DNA from: Nonomuraea antri | GTDB taxonomy: Bacteria; Actinomycetota; Actinomycetes; Streptosporangiales; Streptosporangiaceae | Assembly (NCBI RefSeq): GCF_013283785.1 | Contig: NZ_JABCPZ010000105.1 | Location: 1-34,376 of the forward strand | Direction: 5' to 3' | Length of the DNA: 34,376 nt | Shown here: positions 21,954 through 29,066 of the stretch, in pieces | Layout of the letters: every line of letters starts with the position of its first letter | Position numbering within the stretch: position 1 is the first letter of the stretch | Program-made: the position numbers and the translations under genes | The notes under the pieces: model-generated | The model's input: the letters and a program-made list of their open reading frames with translations, nothing else | Databases searched by the model: none | Told to the model about the DNA's origin: nothing

Positions 21954-23546
21954 TCAGGCCGCGTCCTCGACCGGCTCCTCGTCAGGGTCGCCGGGTTGGA
22001 TCGTGGCCCCGTCCGGACGGATCGCGAACGGGTCGCCCACGATCGAGCCGCGCTCCTCACGGATGCGCTCGGTTTCCTCGTCGATCTGCGTCTCGTCCCA
22101 GTCCGGATGCACGAGAGTCACGAGGACCTTGGTCGAGGCGGCCTCGGCCTGGCGCAGCGCGGCGGCGGTCTGCGCGAGGCTCAGCAGGTCCTCCGAGACG
22201 CTGTCGCCGAACATCACGCGAGGCCGCACCGGCTCGATGTCCTCGCGCTCGAAGTGCATCCGCGCGACCTCGGCGAGGTTCTGCAGCCGGGCGCCCAGGA
22301 ACGGACCCCAGTACTGCGCCTTCTGATCGCGGGTCGTCATGCTCTTGCGTTCGCGTGCCTTGACCTCGGTCGCGGTCACCGCCACGTCGCCGGTCTCACC
22401 GAACGTCTGCGACGCGTACCCGGCCATGCTCACGATCCGGTTCTGCAGGTGCTCGATCGCCATCAGGTGGTCAGCCACCCGGATAGCGAACTGGTGCGCC
22501 TGCAACTCCATCCGGTCGCTGCCGCCGAGCATCTCGACGGCCTCGTACACCTCGCGGTCGATCCACCCCGCGCCCCGGCCAGGGCCGAGGTCCTCCAGGT
22601 ACGAGCTGGGCGCGATGAGGCGGCCCTTGCCGATGCGGACGTCCCGCATCAGGCTGGCGTACACCTCGTCGATCGAGTCCATGAACGACTCGACACCCGA
22701 GTAATCGGAGCGTCCGAGGTTGGCCGCGGCCGGGAGCGCACGCCAGACCCGGTTCGGCCGGATGTTCGGGCAGTACCCGGCGGTCAAGGACTTGACCTTG
22801 GTCTCGATCATGTCGCCGTCCGTCAGCGACTCGGCGATGTCGGCCGTCTCGGGCAGCTCGGTGAGCGGGATCTTGCGGCCGAGGTCGTCGCAGTCGCCTT
22901 CGTACAGGCCGTGGAAGATCGCGCCGGGCTCGTGCCGCTCCAGGTGGCGGATGACCCTTTTGCCGTCCTCAGCGACGACGCGCCAGAACGTGACGGCACG
23001 CAGCACGTTCCACCGCCACTCGGGGATCGCTGCGTCCGCGTGGACGGCGGACAGCCATGGCCCCTCAGGGCGGATCTCCTCGTCCCACACGGTGCGCAGG
23101 TAGACGCCGCCGAGCGCGGCGCACACCTCGGCGGCCTCCAGGAGGTCAGCGCGGATGCCGTTTTCCACGAGTTCGTCGAGCCATGCCTGTGTCGGGGCGT
23201 GGTCGACGGCCAGGGTCGGCGGCTCGGAGAACAGGAGCCGGGAGGACACGGCGGCGATGTCGCCGGCCAGCGGCAGGTGGATCTTGGTGCGGCGGTCGCC
23301 CTGCGGGGTGGGTTGTCCCCACCACCAGCGGGCGAGCTTGCCGACGACGCCGCCGCGGTACTGGCTGGGCCGGTTGATGATGCGGGCGCGGCTGACGGAG
23401 TCGAACGCGTCGGCGTTCTCGCCGCCGTAGTACACGGAGAGCTGGTTAGCGTCGCCGCTGTACCAGGCGGACCACTCGGTCATCTTGTCGAGCACAGGGG
23501 CGTGCACAGGGGGCGGCCACTCGCCGCCGCCGTCGGGCAACGGCAT
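21954..23546 (-). CDS. Portal protein (SPP1 gp6-like)
   Basis: 530 residues, the usual length. ATG with GGGAGC 4 nt upstream. Portal features: an N-terminal part with WSAWYSGDANQLSVYYGG, then RPSQYRGGVVGKLARWWWGQ. The wing and stem regions follow (LLEAAEVCAALGGVYLRTVWD, YSGVESFMDSIDEVYASLMRD). The long helical C-terminus ends in an acidic tail (TIQPGDPDEEPVEDAA). It forms the dodecameric ring at one capsid vertex through which DNA is packaged by the terminase. Its order, with terminase upstream and MuF-type protein downstream, is classic. Confidence 0.9.
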   Translation of the reverse strand: MPLPDGGGEWPPPVHAPVLDKMTEWSAWYSGDANQLSVYYGGENADAFDSVSRARIINRPSQYRGGVVGKLARWWWGQPTPQGDRRTKIHLPLAGDIAAVSSRLLFSEPPTLAVDHAPTQAWLDELVENGIRADLLEAAEVCAALGGVYLRTVWDEEIRPEGPWLSAVHADAAIPEWRWNVLRAVTFWRVVAEDGKRVIRHLERHEPGAIFHGLYEGDCDDLGRKIPLTELPETADIAESLTDGDMIETKVKSLTAGYCPNIRPNRVWRALPAAANLGRSDYSGVESFMDSIDEVYASLMRDVRIGKGRLIAPSSYLEDLGPGRGAGWIDREVYEAVEMLGGSDRMELQAHQFAIRVADHLMAIEHLQNRIVSMAGYASQTFGETGDVAVTATEVKARERKSMTTRDQKAQYWGPFLGARLQNLAEVARMHFEREDIEPVRPRVMFGDSVSEDLLSLAQTAAALRQAEAASTKVLVTLVHPDWDETQIDEETERIREERGSIVGDPFAIRPDGATIQPGDPDEEPVEDAA

Positions 23547-23575
23547 GAAAGCTCCCAGGTGGTCAGGGGTGGAGG

Positions 23576-23725
23576 TCAGGCCCGGTCACGTTGGAGAAGG
23601 AGCGCACCCATCGCGAGCCACGTGTCAGCCAGCTCGTTGAGCCGCTCCATCGTGGCGAGGTTCGTCTCACCCTCGGCGTTGCGGAGGACGCGGGCGGCGT
23701 TTTCGATCGCCTCGTCAGGAGACAC
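23576..23725 (-). CDS. Very small helical hypothetical protein
   Basis: 49 residues. I choose GTG at 23725, with GAGGAG 5 nt upstream, because the longer frame has no ribosome-binding site. Entirely helical (PDEAIENAARVLRNAEGE; MERLNELADTWLAMGALLLQ). It lies between a small conserved protein and the portal gene. No family or function known. Confidence 0.55.
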   Translation of the reverse strand: MSPDEAIENAARVLRNAEGETNLATMERLNELADTWLAMGALLLQRDRA

Positions 23726-23733
23726 CAGGCTCC

Positions 23734-24018
23734 TCACAGGAAGTAGGTGGTTTGCGCCTCGGCCCACGCGATCGAGCGCTGCCCGTAGTGGGCGCGGACG
23801 GCGGCGAGCGCCTGCTTGAGCTGGGCGACGCCGGCCTCGGCCACGCGGAACGCCACGACGGCGGACGGCAGGTCAGCAGGTTCGGACAGCCAGCGGCCGT
23901 GCACGCGTTCGGCGTGGGTCTCGATGGTGCGGAGGGCGGCCTCGACGTACTCAGCGAACCCGGACACGGAGAGGCGCCCGTCGGGGTCGCCGAGCACCAC
24001 GTACACGGTGGCCATCAT
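23734..24018 (-). CDS. Small hypothetical protein upstream of portal
   Basis: 94 residues. ATG overlaps the preceding stop codon (ATGA). Alpha/beta: a strand-rich N-terminus (TVYVVLGDPDGRLSVSGFAE), then helices (YVEAALRTIETHAERVHGRW; VAQLKQALAAVRAHYG). No motif recognised. It belongs to the translationally coupled row between terminase and portal. Confidence 0.55.
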   Translation of the reverse strand: MMATVYVVLGDPDGRLSVSGFAEYVEAALRTIETHAERVHGRWLSEPADLPSAVVAFRVAEAGVAQLKQALAAVRAHYGQRSIAWAEAQTTYFL

Positions 24019-24239
24019 GGGCTGGCCGACCCGTTCTCGGTATTCTCCAGTTCGTCAGCCGCTGCGCGCAGCATGGCCGCCGTCTGGCGGTTCAGCGCGT
24101 CCAGGTCGAGGATGGCCGGGGATGCACCGAACTCGTCGGGTGACCCTGCGGTGATGAGCGGGATCGTGATCGTGCCGACCTGCCGTTCGAGGCCGGTGCC
24201 GATGCGCATGTACACGGGCATGGTGGCGTTCAGGGCCAT
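24015..24239 (-). CDS. Small hypothetical protein following the RyR gene
   Basis: 74 residues. ATG overlaps the RyR-protein stop codon by one base. Short beta strands (NATMPVYMRIGTGLERQVGT, ITIPLITAG) and a C-terminal helix (DALNRQTAAMLRAAADELE). A pattern seen in small actinophage proteins of unknown role. Coupled to both neighbours, so probably made together with the Acb2-like and RyR proteins. Confidence 0.55.
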   Translation of the reverse strand: MALNATMPVYMRIGTGLERQVGTITIPLITAGSPDEFGASPAILDLDALNRQTAAMLRAAADELENTENGSASP

Positions 24240-25066
24240 CAGGACACGGCCTTGACGATCGCGGCGAACAGCACGTCCTTGAGCCGCTGCTCAGGCGGTA
24301 GATCCGCGTACGGGACCAGGCATGGATGCGTCTTGTCCTCATCGTCCTTGAAGACGCCGTACGTCCAGCCCTCGGCGCGCTTCCGCTCGGCCCACGCCTC
24401 GTGCAGCTCCTCGGGCGTCGCCCCCCGCTGGGCAACCTCAACGCCCGCGACTGCGGAGTCCCGCTGCCAGCCGGGGGCGTACTCCCAGTGCTCCGATGGG
24501 TCAGGGTCGCCAGTCGCGAGTTGGAGGGCGCGGTTGGCCTCGTGGCAGATGCGGGCCGCGTCTGCGGGCTCCAGCTTGACCGGCTGTTCGAGCCGAGGCC
24601 GGCCCAGCGCGGCGGCCACGTCTGCGGCGATCTTCTCAGGGTCCGCGTTGGCGGGCACGCCCGAGATGTTGACGACCGGGCCGCGCTCCTCCTCAGGGAC
24701 CGGGTTGCTCACGCGCTCGCTGCGGTAACCCTCAGGCGGTGCATCCCGGTAGACCGGCCTGCGGTCGTCTTCGAGGATCGACACGGCCAGCTCCAGCCCG
24801 TTGTACAGGCCACGGTGGTAATCGCTGTGGTCCCAGTTGCCGGACCGGCCCTGGATGTCGCGGACCTCACGGACCTTCACGACCAGGTCTTCCGGGCCTG
24901 TCCGCAGGGGCTCGACGGTCTGGGGCGCGTTGACGAGCACATCGTGCAACCGCATCCACGCCTCGGAGATCGCGATCCGGTTCCGCACGGTCTCACTGTG
25001 CAGCGGATCATCGGCAGCGAGTTCGAGCAAGTCGGCGGCACGCTCGGCCGCGATCTCCGGAGTCAC
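24239..25066 (-). CDS. RyR-domain protein
   Basis: 275 residues. GTG at 25066 overlaps the preceding stop codon (GTGA). Residues ~5-45 are helical (AAERAADLLELAADD). Residues ~60-112 carry NWDHSDYHRGLYNGLELAVS, a module common in phage hypothetical proteins. Residues ~168-274 are an RyR domain (DAARICHEANRALQLATGD, WEYAPGWQRDSAVAGVE, LHEAWAERKRAEGWTYGVFK, THPCLVPYADLPPEQRLKD). In animals the domain is part of ryanodine receptors. In prokaryotes and phages it has been predicted to bind nucleotide-derived ligands and is linked with nucleotide-based conflict systems. Here it follows an Acb2-like sponge gene. No catalytic residues identified. Confidence 0.85.
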   Translation of the reverse strand: MTPEIAAERAADLLELAADDPLHSETVRNRIAISEAWMRLHDVLVNAPQTVEPLRTGPEDLVVKVREVRDIQGRSGNWDHSDYHRGLYNGLELAVSILEDDRRPVYRDAPPEGYRSERVSNPVPEEERGPVVNISGVPANADPEKIAADVAAALGRPRLEQPVKLEPADAARICHEANRALQLATGDPDPSEHWEYAPGWQRDSAVAGVEVAQRGATPEELHEAWAERKRAEGWTYGVFKDDEDKTHPCLVPYADLPPEQRLKDVLFAAIVKAVS

Positions 25067-25284
25067 GCCTGGCCCTGGCGAGCGATGGCCGCGTTCGCCC
25101 AGAACATGGCCGTCTCGATGTGCGTGACCGCGAGAGACTTCTCCCGCCCATCGGGCAGGGTCTCGTTGAGCGTGGTCGCCAGCGACAGGCACTCGTCGCG
25201 CACGTACTCGTGATCGCGCTGCCGCTGCTTGGTCGTGGCCGGGTGGAAGCGGAACCGGTTCTCAAGCTCGTCCGGGTTCATCAT
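25063..25284 (-). CDS. Acb2/Tad1-hairpin-like cyclic-nucleotide sponge
   Basis: 73 residues. ATG at 25284 overlaps the large terminase stop codon (ATGA). A two-helix protein with the signature of the Acb2 family: FRFHPAT, then the helix HEYVRDECLSLATTLNETLP and DGREKSLAVTHIETAMFWAN followed by AAIAR. In the known family, oligomers of this helical hairpin bind and sequester cyclic di- and trinucleotides made by CBASS enzymes, blocking abortive infection. The match covers the whole protein and has the right length. The family name is from recall of the motif, without a database search. It is followed immediately by an RyR-domain gene. Confidence 0.75.
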   Translation of the reverse strand: MMNPDELENRFRFHPATTKQRQRDHEYVRDECLSLATTLNETLPDGREKSLAVTHIETAMFWANAAIARQGQA

Positions 25285-26561
25285 GCTGCGATCTCCAATC
25301 GGGCGCGTGCGATCTTCGACCGCCACGCGGAACGGGTGGTGTAAACGCCGTACCTCAAGGCGTCCAGGCCGTGGTCAGCGACCTTGACCGGCTGATCGTC
25401 ACCGCGCTCGGCCGCTTTCTCGTCCCACGAGTAGCCCGGGAACTCCTCGATCAGCCCGACACAGGACTCATGCACGTACAGGCCGCGCGTCGCCAGCAGC
25501 GAGGCCACCATCTGAATGCCGGGAATCACGTCGTTCTCGCCGACCACCGACCGGATGCCCTGATCCTTGAGCTCGATCCGGAACCCTGCCGCGGACGGGT
25601 CGACGACGGTGTACCGGGGCGCGATCCCCTTGAGGTCCGTGCCGGGCACAGACGCCTCGGCCAACCAGGTCTTGAGCCGCCTGGCGTACTCCACATTGGA
25701 GAGCTGGCGGCGGCCGATCTTGCTGTCGTAGCGCCACTCGTGCGTGACGTACAGCGCGCCGTCGCCGATGCCGAGCAGCGCGGCGTGCAGCGGGTTCGTC
25801 GTGCCGTGGTCGATGCCGAGCGCCACCCACGAGTCGATCCGGGGCAGCTCAGAGACGACGTGCACGTCGGGGTCCCACGCGTCGTACACGGCGCCTTGTG
25901 CGAGGCACCACTCTCCGAGGATGAAACGCCGGTACCAGAGGCCCGTGTACTGGGCTTTCAGCCGGTCCACGTAGTCGTCGGGCAGGCTCGGGTTGTCGTC
26001 GAGGGTGAAGTGCCAGTGCCGCATGCCGACGTCGCCGGCGCGGCTCATGAACTCGCGGCGGAGCCAGTGCGCTGGCCCGTCCGGGTTGGTCGTGGCCAGC
26101 AGCCGGGCGCCCGCCACGCGCAACCTGGATAGGAGCATCATCCAGAACGCGTGCGGGAGTAGCGTCGCCTCGTCGACGTACGCCAGGGCGATGGTCGCGC
26201 CTCGGATACGGCCCTCTGCGAGGGAGTCGGACGCGCCGACGAGGTGTACCTTGCGGCCGAGGATGATGGCGGTCGTCGCGCCGTTGGTGTGGTGGATCTG
26301 CTTGGCCAGCGGCCCGAACAGCGACGTGCTCTGTAGGGGGTCGATCAGGTTCCGCTCGATCGTCTGCAGCGTCCTGCCGACGACGACGATCAACCCGGTG
26401 TCGGGCGCCGCCGCCACGGCCATCAGGAACGCCAGCAGACTGGCGATCGTCTTCCCGCTGGACACCGCCCCGGACCACAACGCGATCTGGGGCGTGTCCA
26501 GGCTGCCAACGATGCTCTTGATCTGCTTGGGCGACAGGACCGCGGTGACCGCGTCAAGCAT
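25281..26561 (-). CDS. terL: Terminase large subunit
   Basis: 426 residues. ATG at 26561 overlaps the end of the small-subunit gene by 8 nt. The N-terminal ATPase domain has Walker A GAVSSGKT (31-38), Walker B ALAYVDEA (125-132) and the coupling motif ATTNPDGP (156-163). The C-terminal RNase H-like nuclease has acidic residues D251 (GIDHGTTN), D321 (VVDPSAAG) and D396/D400 (ADHGLDALRYG). It pumps DNA through the portal into the prohead and cuts the concatemer. Complete; all motifs present. Confidence 0.95.
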   Translation of the reverse strand: MLDAVTAVLSPKQIKSIVGSLDTPQIALWSGAVSSGKTIASLLAFLMAVAAAPDTGLIVVVGRTLQTIERNLIDPLQSTSLFGPLAKQIHHTNGATTAIILGRKVHLVGASDSLAEGRIRGATIALAYVDEATLLPHAFWMMLLSRLRVAGARLLATTNPDGPAHWLRREFMSRAGDVGMRHWHFTLDDNPSLPDDYVDRLKAQYTGLWYRRFILGEWCLAQGAVYDAWDPDVHVVSELPRIDSWVALGIDHGTTNPLHAALLGIGDGALYVTHEWRYDSKIGRRQLSNVEYARRLKTWLAEASVPGTDLKGIAPRYTVVDPSAAGFRIELKDQGIRSVVGENDVIPGIQMVASLLATRGLYVHESCVGLIEEFPGYSWDEKAAERGDDQPVKVADHGLDALRYGVYTTRSAWRSKIARARLEIAA

Positions 26562-27090
26562 CGCCCGAGCCGTCGTCGGGGTCGGCCGCGGGCTCGTCGT
26601 CGGGGAGCTGCTGCGCGATGGCGCGGAGGCCGTCGGCGAGCGCGCCGAGCATGGAGCGTGCGCCCTCTGCGCCCTGGTCGGAGTCGATCGACTCCAGCTT
26701 CGTGGCCGAGGTGGTCGCTGCGCTGATCGATTGCAGCAGCGCCTTGACCTCCTGGGCGGGCGGCTCGGGCACGGTGACGGTTTCGACGCCGGCCACGGTG
26801 GTGGTCGTCCACGCGTACTCGTCGGCTTCGAGCCGGTCGAGGAGCGCTTCGACTTGGCCGTACAGGCGGGCGACGATGGCGACGCGGCGGGCCTTGTTGT
26901 CGGCGCTCGCGGCGGCGGTGGCGGCTGCGGTGTGCGCCGACCGGTCCCACGTGAGGCCCTCGCGGGCGGCGATGGTGGAGATGGTGGAGTGGGCGCGGCC
27001 GAGGGTGCGCGCGACCTCTCGGAGGGTGGCGCCCTGCTCGTTCATGAGCCGGATTTGGGCGATCTCGTCGGCGCTGACGGGGGTGTTCAC
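26554..27090 (-). CDS. terS: Terminase small subunit
   Basis: 178 residues. GTG at 27090 has GGGGAGG 3 nt upstream. Residues ~7-46 are an HTH (DEIAQIRLMNEQGATLREVA, then GRAHSTISTIAAREGL) that would bind the packaging site. A helical oligomerisation core follows (RRVAIVARLYGQVEALLDRL; LLQSISAATTSATKLES), then an acidic, Asp-rich C-terminus that may contact the large subunit. First gene of the late operon. It also resembles general HTH proteins, but the overlap with the large subunit makes the terminase call the most likely. Confidence 0.8.
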   Translation of the reverse strand: MNTPVSADEIAQIRLMNEQGATLREVARTLGRAHSTISTIAAREGLTWDRSAHTAAATAAASADNKARRVAIVARLYGQVEALLDRLEADEYAWTTTTVAGVETVTVPEPPAQEVKALLQSISAATTSATKLESIDSDQGAEGARSMLGALADGLRAIAQQLPDDEPAADPDDGSGDA

Positions 27091-27115
27091 GGGCCTCCCC
27101 TCTCGTCCGCCGGAC

Positions 27116-27143
27116 TGATACCTTGTTGCATAAGCAGACAAGG
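27116..27143. promoter_or_regulatory. 23-bp dyad operator, copy 1, with adjacent -10-like box
   Basis: CCTTGT (27121-27126) and ACAAGG (27138-27143) form an inverted repeat around an 11-nt centre with CAT-AGC in common with copy 2. TGATAC (27116-27121) is directly in front. It lies between the divergent terminase small-subunit gene and the plus-strand HTH gene, so a bound protein could control both. Confidence 0.6.
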
Positions 27144-27162
27144 ATTAGGAAGGTGGTGCGGC

Positions 27163-27438
27163 GTGGCCGCCAAGAGCAAGGAGCCGGCGCGACCGGTTCG
27201 GTATGTGGGCATGGCCACGGTCGGCCGGTGGATCGGCGTTTCCGGGCAAACCATCGCGGTCTACCGGAAGAGGTACGAGGAGTCGGAGCATCCGTGCCCG
27301 ACTCCGGATGGGGTGATCGTCGAGGAGCGTGAGACGCCGGGGTGGCTTCCGGAGCGGGAGGAGGAGTGGCGGGCGTGGGCGTCGAATCGTCCGGGGCAAG
27401 GTGCTGGGGGTGGCCGGCCGCGCAAGCAGAGCGAGTAG
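27163..27438 (+). CDS. HTH DNA-binding protein
   Basis: 91 residues. GTG at 27163 with GGAAGGTGG upstream. The HTH is at ~15-45 (RYVGMATVGRWIGVSGQTIA, then VYRKRYEE), followed by HPCPTPDGVIVEE and a Trp-rich segment (GWLPEREEEWRAWASNRPGQ). A basic tail ends it (GGGRPRKQSE). It lies divergent to the late operon, between two near-identical 23-bp dyads, and is the natural candidate to bind them. It might therefore regulate late transcription and its own operon. Inference from position only. Confidence 0.7.
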   Translation: MAAKSKEPARPVRYVGMATVGRWIGVSGQTIAVYRKRYEESEHPCPTPDGVIVEERETPGWLPEREEEWRAWASNRPGQGAGGGRPRKQSE

Positions 27439-27445
27439 CCCCTGT

Positions 27446-27525
27446 CTTTGTTGGCTCTATTGACTAGGTTGCCACTCTGGGCATAACCTTGTCACATCAG
27501 CCAACAAGGTTTCGAGGGGCTCCAC
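27446..27525 (+). promoter_or_regulatory. Promoter with 23-bp dyad operator, copy 2, and an inverted half site
   Basis: -35 TTGACT (27460-27465), 16-nt spacer, -10 CATAAC (27482-27487), immediately followed by the dyad CCTTGT...ACAAGG (27487-27509). CTTTGTTGGCT (27446-27456) is an inverted copy of AGCCAACAAGG (27499-27509), 10 of 11 bases. Blocking of transcription by a bound protein is the obvious reading. Confidence 0.65.
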
Positions 27526-27942
27526 ATGCGCACGCTGACCAGCACGACCACCACCGCAACCGCCGTCCGCAACAACCGCGCCACCGTGTACGAGGTCGAG
27601 TACGACGGCGCCGTCTACACCCGCGTGGCGTTCGGCGAGTACCTGTTCGCGGTCATCCTCGACACCCCGAACGGGCGCGAGGCCGAGTGGGCCAGGACGT
27701 GGGACGAGGCAGTCAGCGCGGCCAAGGGCGGCGAGCTGGTCGCGGTCGTCACCCTCACCCAGCCCAAGTCTGGAGAGCCGATGCACGAGATCATCCCGAG
27801 CGGCTGCGCCTGGTGCGGCATCGACAAGCGCGACCACTCCCAGCGCTGGACCGAGGACGCCGGCTGGCACCGGTGGACGGCGCCGGCCGACTGGCAGATC
27901 AAGGCGCGGATGGCGGCCCGGCGGGCGTCCGCCAGCTCGTGA
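27526..27942 (+). CDS. Hypothetical protein with C-terminal zinc-ribbon-like CxxC
   Basis: 138 residues. ATG with GAGGGG 6 nt upstream. N-terminus is Thr-rich (TLTSTTTTATAVRN), then beta strands (ATVYEVEYDGAVYTRVAFGE, LFAVILD) and a helical middle (WARTWDEAVSAAKG). The last part has SGCAWCGIDKRDHSQRW, a CxxC...H arrangement that may bind zinc, and a WHRW...DWQIKARMAAR end. No named family. It ends at a plus-strand terminator. Co-controlled by the copy 2 dyad. Confidence 0.6.
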   Translation: MRTLTSTTTTATAVRNNRATVYEVEYDGAVYTRVAFGEYLFAVILDTPNGREAEWARTWDEAVSAAKGGELVAVVTLTQPKSGEPMHEIIPSGCAWCGIDKRDHSQRWTEDAGWHRWTAPADWQIKARMAARRASASS

Positions 27943-27955
27943 CCCGCGCGACGCG

Positions 27956-27987
27956 AGGCCCCTGCCCTCCCGGGTGGGGGCCTTTCT
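27956..27987 (+). terminator. Rho-independent terminator after the two-gene plus-strand cassette
   Basis: AGGCCCC and GGGGCCT pair, followed by TTTCTC. It touches the stop codon of the converging HTH gene. Confidence 0.7.
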
Positions 27988-28220
27988 CATGCGCAGACCA
28001 CGGGGTGCCGCAGCGCAGCACGCTCAGCGGGCGTGGCCGGCACCTGGTGACCGTTGCGTACGCACCAGTCGATCGCGGCGAGGTCCCAGAAATCGACCAG
28101 GACGCAGCGACCCCGAGTGCCGAGGCGGCGCACGCCGTACCGGTGGACCCACACGCCGATGGTTGAGCGTGGGGTGGCGAGGCGTTCAGCTGCGTCGGCG
28201 AGGGTGACGGGCTCGATCAG
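27987..28220 (-). CDS. Small HTH protein with a probable CTG start
   Basis: 77 residues. The frame is closed upstream by TGA and contains no early ATG, GTG or TTG. The only start compatible with the ribosome-binding sequence AGGGGG is CTG at 28220, 9-10 nt downstream. The protein has a winged-HTH/excisionase-like pattern: EPVTLADAAERLATPRSTIG, then VWVHRYGVRRLGTRGRCVLV, then DFWDLAAIDWCV. The coding pattern is convincing over its whole length. It may be a low-level regulator or an excisionase-like factor. It is separated from a promoter by a strong terminator, so its expression may depend on readthrough. Confidence 0.65.
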   Translation of the reverse strand: MIEPVTLADAAERLATPRSTIGVWVHRYGVRRLGTRGRCVLVDFWDLAAIDWCVRNGHQVPATPAERAALRHPVVCA

Positions 28221-28243
28221 GGCCGTTCACCCCCTGAAACGCG

Positions 28244-28273
28244 AAAAACCCCCGGGCCTGTGGGCTCGGGGGT
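28244..28273 (-). terminator. Strong terminator directly in front of the CTG-start gene
   Basis: On the minus strand, an 11-bp stem (ACCCCCGAGCC with GGCCCGGGGGT, one G-U) has a 4-nt loop and a T5 tract. It lies 24 nt upstream of the CTG start codon and about 20 nt downstream of a candidate promoter. Confidence 0.8.
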
Positions 28274-28279
28274 ACAGAT

Positions 28280-28326
28280 CGTCTAGCTTGAGACGTGAGT
28301 ATTACACCAGGTCAGAGCGTGCGCAA
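28280..28326 (-). promoter_or_regulatory. Candidate promoter with palindrome at the start site
   Basis: -35 TTGCGC (28321-28326), 16-nt spacer, -10 TAATAC (28299-28304). The dyad CGTCT-CAAGCT-AGACG (28280-28295) covers the expected transcription start. A direct repeat of the form ACC(A/T)GGTGTA occurs at the -10 and again near 28388-28398. Confidence 0.55.
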
Positions 28327-28402
28327 GTAGGCGCGGCGTCGGCGTGGCGGCGGCGGAACCGTCGCACGACCGGGCGATCAAGGGGCGTTCTACACCTGGT
28401 AA

Positions 28403-28420
28403 CTGTGACATAGATCACAG
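28403..28420. promoter_or_regulatory. Perfect CRP-type palindrome CTGTGA-N6-TCACAG
   Basis: CTGTGACATAGATCACAG contains the TGTGA-N6-TCACA consensus bound by CRP/FNR-family regulators (CRP, GlxR and related actinobacterial proteins). It overlaps the stop codon of the gene ending at 28415 and lies about 80 nt upstream of the candidate promoter at 28280-28326. Confidence 0.5.
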
Positions 28421-28741
28421 CCATGAGAATGGGATTTGATCCAACTCATCCCGCCACGACGCCTCGGCTGGTAGCTGCTCGTCGCAGTCCGGGCACAGCC
28501 GCGCCAGCAGCTCCCCCGTCACCACCGACTCGACCGGCACCGGCCGAGGATGCGCACACCGCGCCGGTTGTGGGCTCTCGTGCCGCCACCAGCGCCTGAG
28601 CATCTCGAACCCGAACTGCCTGCCGATGACCTGCACATCAGGCGCGGGCTCGGGCTCGATCAGGCCCGACGAGCGCATCGCGGACAGCATGGCGTTGAGC
28701 TGGATCCGCGCGGCCTGCACCTCCGCGCGTTCGTCGCTCAT
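28415..28741 (-). CDS. Hypothetical protein with zinc-ribbon-like cysteines
   Basis: 108 residues. ATG overlaps the preceding stop codon (ATGA). N-terminal helices (ERAEVQAARIQLNAMLSAMR), then a middle helix (GFEMLRRWWRHE). A Cys/His set typical of small actinophage proteins follows (RCAHPRPVPVESVVTGELLA, then CPDCDEQLP), possibly binding zinc. Last gene of the early-type minus-strand row. No function known. Confidence 0.65.
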   Translation of the reverse strand: MSDERAEVQAARIQLNAMLSAMRSSGLIEPEPAPDVQVIGRQFGFEMLRRWWRHESPQPARCAHPRPVPVESVVTGELLARLCPDCDEQLPAEASWRDELDQIPFSWL

Positions 28742-29022
28742 GGCCGCCGCGGCTGGTCGAATCCCCAGTCGGCCACGTCGCACGGCGGATCAGGCTCGTC
28801 GAAGTGCAACAGGTCGTCGAACGCCTCGACCACGCGGCCCGCCAGGCGCCGCAGGAGCCGCGGCCTGGCCTCGGCGGTGGGCGGCTGGTCGGGCTCGCAC
28901 GGCGGGAGCGGCCCAGCCAGGTACGGACTGCCGTCGTCGTAGCGGAGGATGACCGAGCAGCGGCCGCACAGCCGGACCGGTCGGCCGCCGTTGAGCTTGC
29001 GTGGTCCGTCGACGTGTTCCAT
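28738..29022 (-). CDS. Hypothetical protein with CxxC motif
   Basis: 94 residues. ATG at 29022. N-terminal RLCGRCSVILRYDDGSPYLA suggests half of a zinc ribbon, followed by a Pro-rich linker, a helix (RPRLLRRLAGRVVEAFDDLL) and an acidic, Pro-rich end with another Cys. A 44-nt gap separates it from the upstream gene. No family known. Confidence 0.55.
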   Translation of the reverse strand: MEHVDGPRKLNGGRPVRLCGRCSVILRYDDGSPYLAGPLPPCEPDQPPTAEARPRLLRRLAGRVVEAFDDLLHFDEPDPPCDVADWGFDQPRRP

Positions 29023-29066
29023 GCGGGCAGGATGCCGCTGCCCGCCGACCGCTGGGGGTACGCGGC

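Noticed and set aside
27139..27438. Reading the HTH gene as part of a long plus-strand frame starting at 25993
   Set aside because: The upstream part is antisense to the terminase genes; GTG 27163 has a ribosome-binding site and the HTH pattern starts there.
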